Shown here one piece after another: positions 33,223-40,473 of a stretch of 40,473 nucleotides of DNA. The notes under the pieces are model-generated. The model was not told the DNA's origin, searched no databases, and worked only from the letters and a program-made list of their open reading frames with translations. How positions within the stretch are numbered: the stretch's first letter is position 1; the number at the start of each line of letters is the position of its first letter. The translations under genes and the position numbers were made by a program. The DNA comes from Cypionkella sp. (lineage in GTDB: Bacteria; Pseudomonadota; Alphaproteobacteria; Rhodobacterales; Rhodobacteraceae), in assembly GCA_025458525.1 (NCBI GenBank), contig JALOSF010000014.1:1-40473 (forward strand), given 5' to 3'.

Positions 33223-35769
33223 TTGGGTATCTTCACGATTTTGACCGATATCCTGTTCGTGGGGCACAGTCTGGTCGGCCCCGACCTGCCGCCCTTGGTT
33301 GAAGGGGGGCTGCAAAAGCTGGGCCAACCCGCCACTGTTTCGGCACAGATCATCAACGGGGCACCCTTGCGGTTCAACCTGCAAAACGGCGCCACGGCCG
33401 AAGGGGTCAATGCCGAGGCCGAGCTGGCCAAGGGTGAGACAGAGGTTCTTATCCTGACCGAGGCGATCCCGCTGGCCGAACATCTGAAATGGAATGACAC
33501 GCCGGGCGCCATCGCGGCCTATGCCGGGCTTGCCCGCGCCGCCAACCCGCAAACGCGCGTTTTCGTCTATGAAACATGGCACAGCCGCACCTCCGGCCCC
33601 GGCACGGTGATCGAGGGCGATCCGAATGCCGGTCTGCCCTGGCGCGACAGGCTGACGGCAGACCTGCACCTGTGGGAGGAGGCGCTGGCACAGGCCGAGG
33701 CAAAGGGCGCCGATGTCGCCCTTATCCCTGCCGGTCAGGCGATGGCGCGGCTGTCCGATGCCGTTGCGGCAGGTCAGGTGCCCGGCATCACCACGATGGA
33801 TGCGTTCTTTTCCGACGATATCCACCTGTCCGACAAGGGCCGCTATTTCGTTGCCCTGGTCCATATCGCGGCCATCAGCGGCACATCGCCCGAAGGCTTG
33901 CCCGCAATGCTGACGCGCAGCTGGAAAAGCCGCGATGCGATCATCGAGGATGATCTGGCGGCGGTTCTTCAGCGGCTGGCATGGGAGACGGTCAGCAGCT
34001 ATGTGCCGCCCGCGCCAGCAGCCGCCGACCCCCCCGTGCCAGACGCCCCCCCGGCCCCACAGCAGGCGGCGGCCAACCCGCCTGGGGCAGAGCCCGCACA
34101 AGCCGCAGCCAGTGCTGCCGATGACCTGCACGGCCGCGCGCTGACCGCCATCACCAACCCCAATCTTGCGCTTGGCTTGAACGGCATCAGTGATTATTCC
34201 GTGCAGCAACCCTTTCTGAACGTGATGAAAACCGGGCGCGAATGGACCGGCCATCTGCCGGGGCAATACGGCGGCTGGGATCATGCGCGTCTGGCCGCCG
34301 CAGGGGTTCTGGATGAAAATGGCTGGCCCACCGCCATCCCGCCCGAGCTTACGGGCATATCGACGCTGGTCATGGTCGATCTGCCGCCAGATGCCGCCGG
34401 AGTCGCCGGGCGCTATCTGGTGAGCTATGACGGCAAGGCCAGTCTGCGGTTGGAAGGCCGTGCCCAGAACCCGCGCTATGGCGAGGGGACTGCGGTCTTT
34501 GATTTCACGCCCGGCGAAGGCGGGGTGATCCTGACGCTTGACGCGATAGACGCCGCCGACCCGATCCGCAACATCACCATCGTGCGCGAGGATCGCGCCG
34601 ACCTGCTGGCGCAGGGGCAGATCTTCAACCCCGATTGGCTGGCGCGTTTGGGCGGCGTGAAAACCATCCGGCTGATGGACTGGATGCACACCAACAACAG
34701 CACCGTCCGCACGCTGGCCGACCGGCCCAAGCCCGACGATTACACCTGGGCCCGCATCGGTGCCCCGGTAGAGGTGATGGTGGCGCTGGCCAATGAACTG
34801 GACGCAAATCCGTGGTTCACCCTTCCGCATCTGGCCGACGATGGGCTGGTGCGCTTTTATGCGCAAACCGTGCATGACAGGCTGGACCCGGCCCTTGTGG
34901 CGCATGTGGAATTTTCCAACGAGGTCTGGAACTGGCAATTTGCCCAGGCTGCCTGGGCCGAGGAGCAGGGCCGCGAACGCTGGGGCCGCGAAGCGACCTG
35001 GGTGCAGTATTACGCCCTTCGCGCGGGCGAGGTGGCGACGATCTGGGCAGAGGTGTTTGGCGACGCCGCGCAGGACAGGCTGGTGCGGGTGCTGGCCACC
35101 CAAACCGGCTGGCTGGGTCTGGAAGACCAGATCCTGACCGCCCCTGATGTGATGGCCGAGGGCAAACCCGCGCCGGCAACGCTGTTCGATGCCTATGCCG
35201 TCACCGGATATTTCAGCGCGCTGCTGGGCAGCGACGAAAAGGCACCGATGGTGCGCGACTGGATCGCCCGGTCCGAAGCCTCGGCCCGTGCGGCCGCCGC
35301 CGCCCAGGGTCTTGCCGGGGCGGAAGCCGATGCTTGGGTCGCGCGGCACCGCTTTGACGCAGCCGTGGCGATGGCCGTGCCAGAGTTGCAAGGTGGCCTC
35401 GTCACCGGCGACCCCGAAGACAGCGTGACCGATTATCTGACCCGCATCCTGCCGCATCAGGCGGCGGCCGCTTCGGCGCATGGGCTGCGGCTGATGATGT
35501 ACGAGGGGGGCAGCCATGTGGTCGGTTTTGGCGCGCAGGTCGATGATCCGGCCCTGACCGCGTTTTTCACACATCTCAGCTATACGCCGGAAATGGCCCA
35601 GCTTTACGATCAGCTGATGCAGGGGTGGGCCAAGGCCACCCCCGAGCCCTTCAATGCTTTCGTCGATGTGGCCACGCCGGGAAAATGGGGCAGTTGGGGT
35701 GCGTTGCGGCATTTGGGCGACGATAACCCGCGTTGGCAGGTGCTGGCCAAAGGGTGCCTTGCGTGCTGA
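33223..35769 (+). CDS. SGNH-like domain fused to a cellulose-binding/glycosidase-like module
   Basis: An 848-residue two-module protein. Residues 1-258 repeat the upstream SGNH-like domain (FVGHSLVGPDLP with Ser16, VFVYETWHS, DDIHLSDKGRYFVAL with Asp198 and His201). Residues about 261-302 are an Ala/Pro linker. Residues about 305-848 form a module often labelled cellulose-binding protein in this order: LALGLNGISDYSVQQPFLNVMK, HLPGQYGGWDH, FMDWM-like RLMDWMHTNNST, and HVEFSNEVWNW, where Asn566-Glu567 resembles the acid/base pair of clan A glycosidases. The start is TTG 33223 behind AGGGGG; no ATG or signal peptide exists, odd for such a protein. Only one TAG separates it in frame from the anchored upstream gene. 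Confidence 0.8.
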   Translation: MGIFTILTDILFVGHSLVGPDLPPLVEGGLQKLGQPATVSAQIINGAPLRFNLQNGATAEGVNAEAELAKGETEVLILTEAIPLAEHLKWNDTPGAIAAYAGLARAANPQTRVFVYETWHSRTSGPGTVIEGDPNAGLPWRDRLTADLHLWEEALAQAEAKGADVALIPAGQAMARLSDAVAAGQVPGITTMDAFFSDDIHLSDKGRYFVALVHIAAISGTSPEGLPAMLTRSWKSRDAIIEDDLAAVLQRLAWETVSSYVPPAPAAADPPVPDAPPAPQQAAANPPGAEPAQAAASAADDLHGRALTAITNPNLALGLNGISDYSVQQPFLNVMKTGREWTGHLPGQYGGWDHARLAAAGVLDENGWPTAIPPELTGISTLVMVDLPPDAAGVAGRYLVSYDGKASLRLEGRAQNPRYGEGTAVFDFTPGEGGVILTLDAIDAADPIRNITIVREDRADLLAQGQIFNPDWLARLGGVKTIRLMDWMHTNNSTVRTLADRPKPDDYTWARIGAPVEVMVALANELDANPWFTLPHLADDGLVRFYAQTVHDRLDPALVAHVEFSNEVWNWQFAQAAWAEEQGRERWGREATWVQYYALRAGEVATIWAEVFGDAAQDRLVRVLATQTGWLGLEDQILTAPDVMAEGKPAPATLFDAYAVTGYFSALLGSDEKAPMVRDWIARSEASARAAAAAQGLAGAEADAWVARHRFDAAVAMAVPELQGGLVTGDPEDSVTDYLTRILPHQAAAASAHGLRLMMYEGGSHVVGFGAQVDDPALTAFFTHLSYTPEMAQLYDQLMQGWAKATPEPFNAFVDVATPGKWGSWGALRHLGDDNPRWQVLAKGCLAC

Positions 35770-36581
35770 GTGTCATCATCCCGGCCTCGAACGAGGCGGG
35801 TTACATTGCAGAATGCCTGCGGCATCTGTGCGCCTCGGATCTGGACGGGGCGCAGGTGATCGTGGTGGCGAACGGCTGCCACGACGCAACCGCCGCTGTC
35901 GCGCGCGCCGCGCTTGCGGCCCATTTGCCACCGGGCTGGACGGGCCAAGTGATCGAGCTGGACACCGGGTCAAAGCCGCGCGCCCTCAACACCGGGGACG
36001 ATGCGGCAGAGCATGCGATACGGGTCTATCTGGATGCCGATGTCACCGTCTCGCCGGGGCTTCTGTCAGCGTTGTGGCAGGCGCTGCGCGGCGAGGCGCC
36101 GCGCTATGCCAGCGGCACGGCGGTTATTCCGCCCGCGAAAAGCGCGGTCACACGCGCCTATGCCCGGTTCTGGCAACGCCTGCCGTTCAACCAGATGCCT
36201 GCGCCGGGCTATGGGCTGTTTGCGGTGAACGCAGCGGGACGGGCGCGCTGGGGTGCGTTTCCGGCGCTGATTTCGGACGATACATTCGTGCGGCTTCAAT
36301 TCGCCCCGCAGGAACGGGTGCAGGTGGGCGAGCCCTATCTCTGGCCGATGATCGAAGGCTTTGCCGCCCTGACGCGGGTGCGGCGCAGACAGGATGCCGG
36401 TGTGCGTGAACTGCAAAGGCTTTACCCTGCCCTGCTGGCGCAAGAGGGCAAGCCGCCCTTGACCACGCTTGCACTCGCCCGGCTGATCCTGTCCGACCCC
36501 GCAGGCTTTGCGGCCTATGCCGCCGTCTCACTTGCCGTGCGCAGCCGACGCGGCGGCGCGGGCTTTACGCGCGGCCGCTAG
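35763..36581 (+). CDS. Family 2 glycosyltransferase
   Basis: A 272-residue GT-A glycosyltransferase. It begins VLSVIIPASNEAGYIAECLRHL, the GT2 nucleotide-sugar fold, with VVANGCHDAT, the LDTGSKPRALNTG loop, and the metal-binding DxD in YLDADVTVSPG near residue 91-101. FPALISDDTFVRLQF gives the downstream D-D acceptor block. No convincing membrane helices apart from a mildly hydrophobic C-terminus (AAYAAVSLAV). GTG 35763 is chosen because it overlaps the preceding stop (coupling) and has AAAGGG about 8 bases upstream. Sugar donor and acceptor unknown; together with the two SGNH-like genes it outlines a small glycan synthesis and acylation locus. Confidence 0.88.
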   Translation: MLSVIIPASNEAGYIAECLRHLCASDLDGAQVIVVANGCHDATAAVARAALAAHLPPGWTGQVIELDTGSKPRALNTGDDAAEHAIRVYLDADVTVSPGLLSALWQALRGEAPRYASGTAVIPPAKSAVTRAYARFWQRLPFNQMPAPGYGLFAVNAAGRARWGAFPALISDDTFVRLQFAPQERVQVGEPYLWPMIEGFAALTRVRRRQDAGVRELQRLYPALLAQEGKPPLTTLALARLILSDPAGFAAYAAVSLAVRSRRGGAGFTRGR

Positions 36582-36588
36582 GCGCCCG

Positions 36589-37377
36589 TCACAGATCAAA
36601 GGTTGCAAAGACCGGCACATGATCCGACGGCTGATCCCAACCCCGCACCGGGCGCAGGATCCGGCTGGAATGTCCGGCATTGGCAATATCAGGCGTGGCC
36701 CAGATGTGATCCAGCCGCCGTCCCTTGTCGGCTGCGTCCCAATCCGCGGCACGGTAGGACCACCAGCTGTAAAGCAGCCCCTGCGGGATATCCTTGCGGG
36801 TGATGTCTTGCCAGCCGCCCGCCTCCATCACCTGCATCAGGTGATCGACCTCGACAGGCGTGTGACTGACGATCTTGAGAAGGGCCTTATGGCTCCAGAC
36901 ATCATCCTCACGCGGGGCGATGTTCAGGTCGCCCACAAGAATTGACCTGTCCGGTTTGTCCCAACGGCACCATTCGCGCATGTCGGTCAGGAAATCCAGC
37001 TTTTGCCCGAATTTGGGGTTTTCGTCACGGTCGGGGATGTCGCCCCCCGCCGGCACATAGCAATTGTGGATGGTGACCCCGTTTTCCAGCCGCGCGGCCA
37101 CATGGCGCGCGTGGCCCATGCGGGCAAAATCGCGATCGCCTGCATCCATGATCGGCAGCTTGGACAGGATGGCCACGCCGTTATAGCCCTTTTCCCCCCG
37201 CGCGACCATGTAGCGATAGCCAAGCGCCTGAAACTGCTCGACCGGGATCTTCTCGACCGGGCTTTTGCATTCCTGCAAACACAGGATATCGGGCGATTCC
37301 TCGGCCATCAGTCGGGCCACCAGACCTTCGCGCAGTCGCACCGAATTGATGTTCCAGGTGGCAAGGGTAAAGGGCAT
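36589..37377 (-). CDS. xth: Exodeoxyribonuclease III
   Basis: AP endonuclease and 3'-5' exonuclease of base-excision repair. The 262-residue protein has the full ExoIII motif set: TLATWNINSVRLR, CLQECKSP with the metal-binding Glu, GVAILSKLP, NCYVPAGGDI, ILVGDLNIAPREDDVW with the catalytic Asp-Asn, and the closing GWDQPSDHVPVF with the Asp-His pair, plus RRLDHIWATPD. It ends 7 bases from the convergent glycosyltransferase. The region upstream holds the two sRNA-like units on the same strand; the closer unit has a terminator, so xth needs its own promoter. Confidence 0.95.
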   Translation of the reverse strand: MPFTLATWNINSVRLREGLVARLMAEESPDILCLQECKSPVEKIPVEQFQALGYRYMVARGEKGYNGVAILSKLPIMDAGDRDFARMGHARHVAARLENGVTIHNCYVPAGGDIPDRDENPKFGQKLDFLTDMREWCRWDKPDRSILVGDLNIAPREDDVWSHKALLKIVSHTPVEVDHLMQVMEAGGWQDITRKDIPQGLLYSWWSYRAADWDAADKGRRLDHIWATPDIANAGHSSRILRPVRGWDQPSDHVPVFATFDL

Positions 37378-37496
37378 GGCGTGACTCCTGTCTGGCGCGC
37401 AGTCTAGGGGGCGGGCAGCACAGCCTCAACCCCTTGCGGGCGGCGTGGTGCCGGGGCGTGGCAGCCTCCGGTCTGGCGGGCGCGCGGGGCAGACAG

Positions 37497-37550
37497 AAAA
37501 AAGCCCGGATCTTTCGATCCGGGGCAAAGTCCAACAGGGAGGTATGCCAT
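37497..37550 (-). ncRNA. sRNA-like unit B with CCUCCC anti-SD motif and terminator
   Basis: Minus-strand unit of about 54 bases, a diverged copy of unit A 39 bases downstream of it. It opens ATGGCAT, has the same ACCTCCCTGTTGGAC (37543-37529), here inside a GGCA/TGCC mini-stem, then a perfect 8-bp terminator stem CCCGGATC / GATCCGGG, loop GAAA, and TTTTTT. Outside the 15-mer and the opening the two units differ, including the terminator stems, as expected if structure and the anti-SD loop are what is kept. Confidence 0.65.
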
Positions 37551-37588
37551 CAAAACGCCGCAGCGCGCCACGGGTTCCGGGCAAAAAC

Positions 37589-37643
37589 AAAAAAAGGCCG
37601 GGCATAAAGCCCGGCCAGGTCCAACAGGGAGGTGCCGTGCCAT
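37589..37643 (-). ncRNA. sRNA-like unit A with CCUCCC anti-SD motif and terminator
   Basis: Minus-strand unit of about 55 bases. It opens ATGGCAC, carries ACCTCCCTGTTGGAC (37633-37619, the complement of the shared 15-mer GTCCAACAGGGAGGT), and ends with a perfect 8-bp stem GGCCGGGC / GCCCGGCC, loop TTTAT, and seven Us. CCUCCC is a complement of the Shine-Dalgarno sequence. The layout recalls the CcsR/cuckoo sRNAs of Rhodobacter. The 5' end is not determined; the RNA may be processed from the regulator's 3' end. Confidence 0.65.
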
Positions 37644-37726
37644 AACCCCGACACGACAAGGGGAACTTGTGTCATCAATCTCAACCATAAAGGTATATGA
37701 AAGATGAATTGGGCAACAATAGGACG

Positions 37727-38413
37727 TTAGGCTACCAACCGATATCCGCCGCTTTCTGTGACCAAAATGCGCGCATTCGACGGGTCCGGCTCGATCTTTT
37801 GCCGCAGACGATAGATATGCGTCTCAAGCGTGTGGGTCGTCACGCCCGCATTATAGCCCCAGACCTCGTGCAGCAGGACATCGCGCGGAACAACCCCAGA
37901 TTGCGCCCGATACAGGAATTTCAAGATGTTGGTCTCTTTTTCCGTCAGCCGGATCTTCTTGTCCTTTTCATCGAGCAGCATTTTCTGCGCCGGTTTGAAG
38001 GTATAGGGGCCAAGCTGAAAGATCGCATCCTCGGATTGTTCGTGCTGCCGCAACTGCGCGCGGATGCGGGCCAGAAGGACCGGAAACTTGAACGGCTTGG
38101 TCACATAATCATTCGCCCCGGCATCCAGACCAAGGATCGTGTCCGAATCAGTGTCATGCCCGGTCAGCATCACGATGGGGCATTTGACACCCTGCTTGCG
38201 CATCCGTCGGCACAATTCGCGCCCGTCCGTGTCGGGCAGACCCACGTCAAGCATCACAAGATCGTAAAGCGCGGCCTTGGCTTTCTCCATGCCCTCGGCG
38301 CCGGTGCGGGCTTCGAACACGTCGAAATCCTCGGTCATCACCAGTTGTTCGCTCAGCGCCTCGCGCAGATCGTCATCGTCGTCCACCAGCAGGATCTTGC
38401 GCAGCTGCGCCAT
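37727..38413 (-). CDS. OmpR-family response regulator (CenR/OmpR-1-like)
   Basis: A 228-residue two-component regulator. Receiver domain 1-120: acidic pocket VDDDDD (10-15), phospho-acceptor Asp in VMLDVGLPDTDGRELC (about residue 56), the Thr in VMLTGHD and the Lys in YVTKPFKFPVLLARIRAQLRQ. Winged-helix DNA-binding domain about 130-228 (IRLTEKETNILKFLYRAQSGVVPRDVLLHEVWGYNAGVTTHTLETHIYRLRQKIEPDP). No histidine kinase is adjacent. It resembles, from memory, R. sphaeroides RSP_0847 (CenR/OmpR-1), whose 3' region yields the SorX sRNA, which fits the RNA units just downstream. It diverges from ribA over 143 bases. Confidence 0.93.
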   Translation of the reverse strand: MAQLRKILLVDDDDDLREALSEQLVMTEDFDVFEARTGAEGMEKAKAALYDLVMLDVGLPDTDGRELCRRMRKQGVKCPIVMLTGHDTDSDTILGLDAGANDYVTKPFKFPVLLARIRAQLRQHEQSEDAIFQLGPYTFKPAQKMLLDEKDKKIRLTEKETNILKFLYRAQSGVVPRDVLLHEVWGYNAGVTTHTLETHIYRLRQKIEPDPSNARILVTESGGYRLVA

Positions 38414-38556
38414 CGGGGCCTCCAGTCATTGGTCGCTTGGGCAGGAGATGCGCCTGCTTCACGCCCCCTGCAAGAATTGTAACCTCTGGCTCACGCGGAC
38501 GTGTCACCTGCGGGGGATATGTTTCAATTCTGCAATTGCCGGGATATGGATAGGGC

Positions 38557-39657
38557 ATGACACCCGCGCCCGCCTTGGCCCCGACGATCATCGAACGACT
38601 GAACCGCGCGCGCGGCGATTTGCGCATGGGCGTGCCTGTGCTGCTGACAGGGGGCAGCCGCTCTGTTCTTGTGGTCGCGGTCGAGGCGCTGTCGCCCCCC
38701 CGCCTTGCGGCGATGCGAACCTTTGGGGCTGCGGAACTGGCGCTGACGGCGCGGCGTGCCGAAACGCTCAAGGCGCGGGCCTATGATGGCGATCTGGCGC
38801 GCATCGCCGTGCCAGACGAGGCAGGGGTGGACTGGCTGCGCGCGCTGGCCGACCCTTCGGATGATTTGCGCCACCCGATGAAGGGGCCGCTGCGATCCCT
38901 GCGCGAGGGGGCGGCCGACCTGCACCGTGCGGCATTGGCCCTGGCCAAATCGGCGCATCTGCTGCCTGCCGCCTTGTTGGTTGCGGTGCCAAACGGGCTT
39001 GCGGTGGCAGCGGATCTTGGCCTGACGCTTTTGCCGCTTGACGCGATTGCCCCGGTGCTTCTGGAGCATTCGCCCCTGCACGCGGTAACGTCGGCCCGTC
39101 TGCCGATGGTCGCGACCACAGCGGGGCGTGTCCACATCTTTCGGCCCGAAAACGGCGGCGATGAACATTATGCCATCGAAATCGGCCAGCCCGATCGCAA
39201 GGCTCCGGTGCTGACGCGGCTCCATTCCGCCTGCTTTACCGGCGACGTGCTGGGCAGCCTGAAATGCGATTGCGGCCCGCAACTCCGGGCCGCTCTTGCC
39301 CAGATGGGGGGTGAAGGGGCAGGCGTTCTGCTTTACCTCAACCAAGAGGGCCGCGGCATCGGCCTTGCCAACAAGATGCGTGCCTATTCCCTGCAAGATC
39401 AGGGGTTTGATACGGTAGAGGCCAATCATCGCCTGGGGTTTGAAGATGACGAGAGGGATTTTCGCATCGGCGCCGATATCCTGCGCCGCATGGGCTTTGG
39501 CGCCGTGCGGTTGTTGACGAACAACCCCCGCAAACTCGCCATGATGCAAGCCTGCGGACTTGCGGTCGTGGAGCGCGTGCCCCTGCGTGTCGGGCAAACC
39601 GAACAAAACGCCGCCTATCTGGCCACCAAGGCCGCCAAATCGGGGCATCTGCTGTGA
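38557..39657 (+). CDS. ribA: GTP cyclohydrolase II with N-terminal extension
   Basis: First committed enzyme of riboflavin synthesis, opening GTP to the diaminopyrimidinone with release of formate and pyrophosphate. In the 366-residue protein the C-terminal half (about 185-366) is the GCHII domain: [19 protein letters not shown] with zinc ligands Cys226, Cys237 and Cys239, [31 protein letters not shown], and [16 protein letters not shown]. The first 180 residues resemble a worn DHBP-synthase (RibB-like) domain without its recognisable active-site acidic cluster, so the protein is probably monofunctional. Its stop overlaps the GTG of the next gene. No FMN riboswitch was seen upstream. Confidence 0.93.
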   Translation: MTPAPALAPTIIERLNRARGDLRMGVPVLLTGGSRSVLVVAVEALSPPRLAAMRTFGAAELALTARRAETLKARAYDGDLARIAVPDEAGVDWLRALADPSDDLRHPMKGPLRSLREGAADLHRAALALAKSAHLLPAALLVAVPNGLAVAADLGLTLLPLDAIAPVLLEHSPLHAVTSARLPMVATTAGRVHIFRPENGGDEHYAIEIGQPDRKAPVLTRLHSACFTGDVLGSLKCDCGPQLRAALAQMGGEGAGVLLYLNQEGRGIGLANKMRAYSLQDQGFDTVEANHRLGFEDDERDFRIGADILRRMGFGAVRLLTNNPRKLAMMQACGLAVVERVPLRVGQTEQNAAYLATKAAKSGHLL

Positions 39658-40157
39658 CCCCGTTCGATCTGGTCGTCACCCGGCAGGGCGCGCGCTTCTT
39701 GGGCCGCTGGTTTCCCTGCTCGGTCGGGCGCGGTGGCATCGTCTCCGCAAAAGCCAAGCGCGAAGGCGATGGCGCCACACCCGCCGGGGTGCACCGCTTT
39801 GTCGGGATGCTTTATCACCCGGCCCGCCTGACCCCGCCGGCCGACTGGGCGCTGCCCACCGCGCCCGCGGACCGCTGGTCGGATGACAGCGCGGATCCCG
39901 ATTACAACCTGATGGTCCGCCTGCCGCATGGGTTCAGCCATGAGCGTCTGCAACGGCCAGACCCGCTTTACGACCTGATCCTGATCAGCGACTGGAACTG
40001 GCCCCACGCCGAACCGGGGCGGGGATCGGCGATTTTCGTGCATACATGGCGCCGGCCCCGCTTTCCCACCGCAGGCTGCGTGGCCTTTGCCCGCGCCGAT
40101 CTGCTTTGGATAGCGGCGCGGATTCGCCACCGTTCCCGCCTGATCATTCGCGCCTAA
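39654..40157 (+). CDS. L,D-transpeptidase-fold protein without a signal peptide
   Basis: A 167-residue YkuD-fold protein (COG3786-like group). The catalytic pair is visible: GSAIFVHTW with His130 and FPTAGCVAF with Cys142. Earlier segments ([20 protein letters not shown], then [17 protein letters not shown]) follow the family pattern. No signal peptide or membrane segment is present, so either it works in the cytoplasm or export is unusual; calling it a cross-linking enzyme would be premature. The GTG start at 39654 overlaps the ribA stop (GTGA), implying translational coupling to riboflavin synthesis. Confidence 0.87.
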   Translation: MTPFDLVVTRQGARFLGRWFPCSVGRGGIVSAKAKREGDGATPAGVHRFVGMLYHPARLTPPADWALPTAPADRWSDDSADPDYNLMVRLPHGFSHERLQRPDPLYDLILISDWNWPHAEPGRGSAIFVHTWRRPRFPTAGCVAFARADLLWIAARIRHRSRLIIRA

Positions 40158-40217
40158 ATCTCTTTCCAAACCGCTTTGGATTGCATAATCTGCCGCCACG
40201 AACAGGGGAGGACGATC

Positions 40218-40473
40218 ATGGCCAAGGCCGCCGCCGCATCTGCGGATGACGAAATTTTTGCGCTGCGGCTGGATCGATCTGCCCCCGACCTCTGGCCTAT
40301 GCTGGAACTGCTTTATGGCCGTCACCCCGAGTTTGATGCCTTTCGCAAGACCCTGCTCAAGACCCTGAAAAAGGCTTGGGAGGCCCGCCCCGCCGACCTG
40401 AAGCGGCTTGACCTGAAACGTGATCTGGAACCCGACAGGTTCCAGCGCGCCGATATGGCCGGCTATGTCTTTT
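40218..40473 (+). CDS. Amylosucrase-like GH13 enzyme, 5' part only
   Basis: The first 85 codons of a gene cut by the right window edge (MAKAAAASADDEIFALRLD...). The segment DLWPMLELLYGRHPEFDAF, then WEARPADLKRLDLKRDLEPDRFQRADMAGYVF, resembles the N-terminal helical domain of amylosucrases (GH13 subfamily 4), where R-x-LK-x-LD...PDWF...GYVCYVD precedes the TIM barrel. Amylosucrase makes alpha-1,4-glucan from sucrose; relatives hydrolyse sucrose. The catalytic barrel lies outside, so assignment rests on this domain alone. GGGGAGG lies 7 bases upstream of the ATG. Confidence 0.65.
   Translation, partial: MAKAAAASADDEIFALRLDRSAPDLWPMLELLYGRHPEFDAFRKTLLKTLKKAWEARPADLKRLDLKRDLEPDRFQRADMAGYVF

Larger units (their letters stand above)
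37378..37726 (-). other. 349-base gap with two sRNA-like units between the regulator gene and xth
   Basis: Besides the two RNA units at 37497-37550 and 37589-37643 it holds an imperfect hairpin at 37650-37673 (minus strand, just 5' of the first unit), and on the minus strand TTGCCC/TATACC elements near 37690-37715 that could be a promoter inside the regulator's 3' region. The GC-rich part 37381-37496, before xth, shows nothing else. Confidence 0.45.

Noticed and set aside
32245-35712. Antisense open frame of 1,155 codons on the minus strand
   Set aside because: It mirrors the two SGNH genes frame for frame; the translation is His/Arg/Gly-rich with no domain. Long antisense frames are common in GC-rich DNA.
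37404-37688. Small open frame with peptides MARHLPVG and MAYLPVG over the sRNA units
   Set aside because: The two similar peptides arise from the shared CCTCCC segment and run through both perfect terminators; the RNA hairpins are the better explanation. A tiny leader peptide is not excluded.
1-40473. CRISPR array, prophage, insertion sequence, tRNA or rRNA
   Set aside because: No spaced direct repeats, transposase or integrase genes, or tRNA-like cloverleafs were recognised on either strand.

Overview
The window (about 40.5 kb, high GC) reads as ordinary chromosome of an alphaproteobacterium of the order Rhodobacterales (Rhodobacter/Paracoccus-like). The evidence is the RpoE-ChrR module with its divergent five-gene operon, an rbfA-phosphodiester glycosidase-truB run, a heparinase-purH-lspA-lipoprotein-M16-M16 run, and several small families typical of that group. 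There is no phage, insertion sequence, CRISPR array, rRNA or tRNA. Genes are dense and many neighbours overlap by the 4 bases ATGA. Family names rest on recognising motifs in the translations; no database search was run.

Layout. 1-6.4 kb: rpmI-rplT, a RibD-C/DHFR-fold protein, pnp, a secreted L,D-transpeptidase, a CobW-type metallochaperone GTPase under a Zur-like operator with a coupled small gene, and rpsO on the opposite strand. 6.5-13.4 kb: an RTX-repeat protein, a DUF1643 protein, truB, a phosphodiester glycosidase and rbfA (minus), then dapB, a small secreted protein, a DUF1674 protein and rsmB. 13.4-19.5 kb: a minus-strand operon (FAD oxidoreductase, DUF1365, MFS transporter, DUF3833, SDR) divergent from rpoE-chrR. 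Near-identical RpoE-type promoters face both ways, which points to a singlet-oxygen/membrane-lipid stress regulon.

19.5-32.2 kb, all minus strand: mutL-rmuC, two M16 peptidases, a DUF3035 lipoprotein, lspA, purH, a heparinase II/III-family protein, and a WGR protein-Lys1-Lys9 saccharopine operon. 32.3-36.6 kb (plus): an envelope/polysaccharide locus with two tandem SGNH-like proteins, the second fused to a glycosidase-like module, and a family 2 glycosyltransferase. 36.6-40.5 kb: xth, two tandem sRNA-like units with CCUCCC anti-Shine-Dalgarno motifs just downstream of an OmpR-family regulator, then ribA, a second L,D-transpeptidase-fold gene and the start of an amylosucrase-like gene cut by the window edge.

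The points most worth following are the tandem anti-SD RNA units, the in-frame amber codon between the two SGNH genes, the Zur-like operator on the CobW gene, and the divergent RpoE promoters with a possible third member upstream of a small secreted protein.
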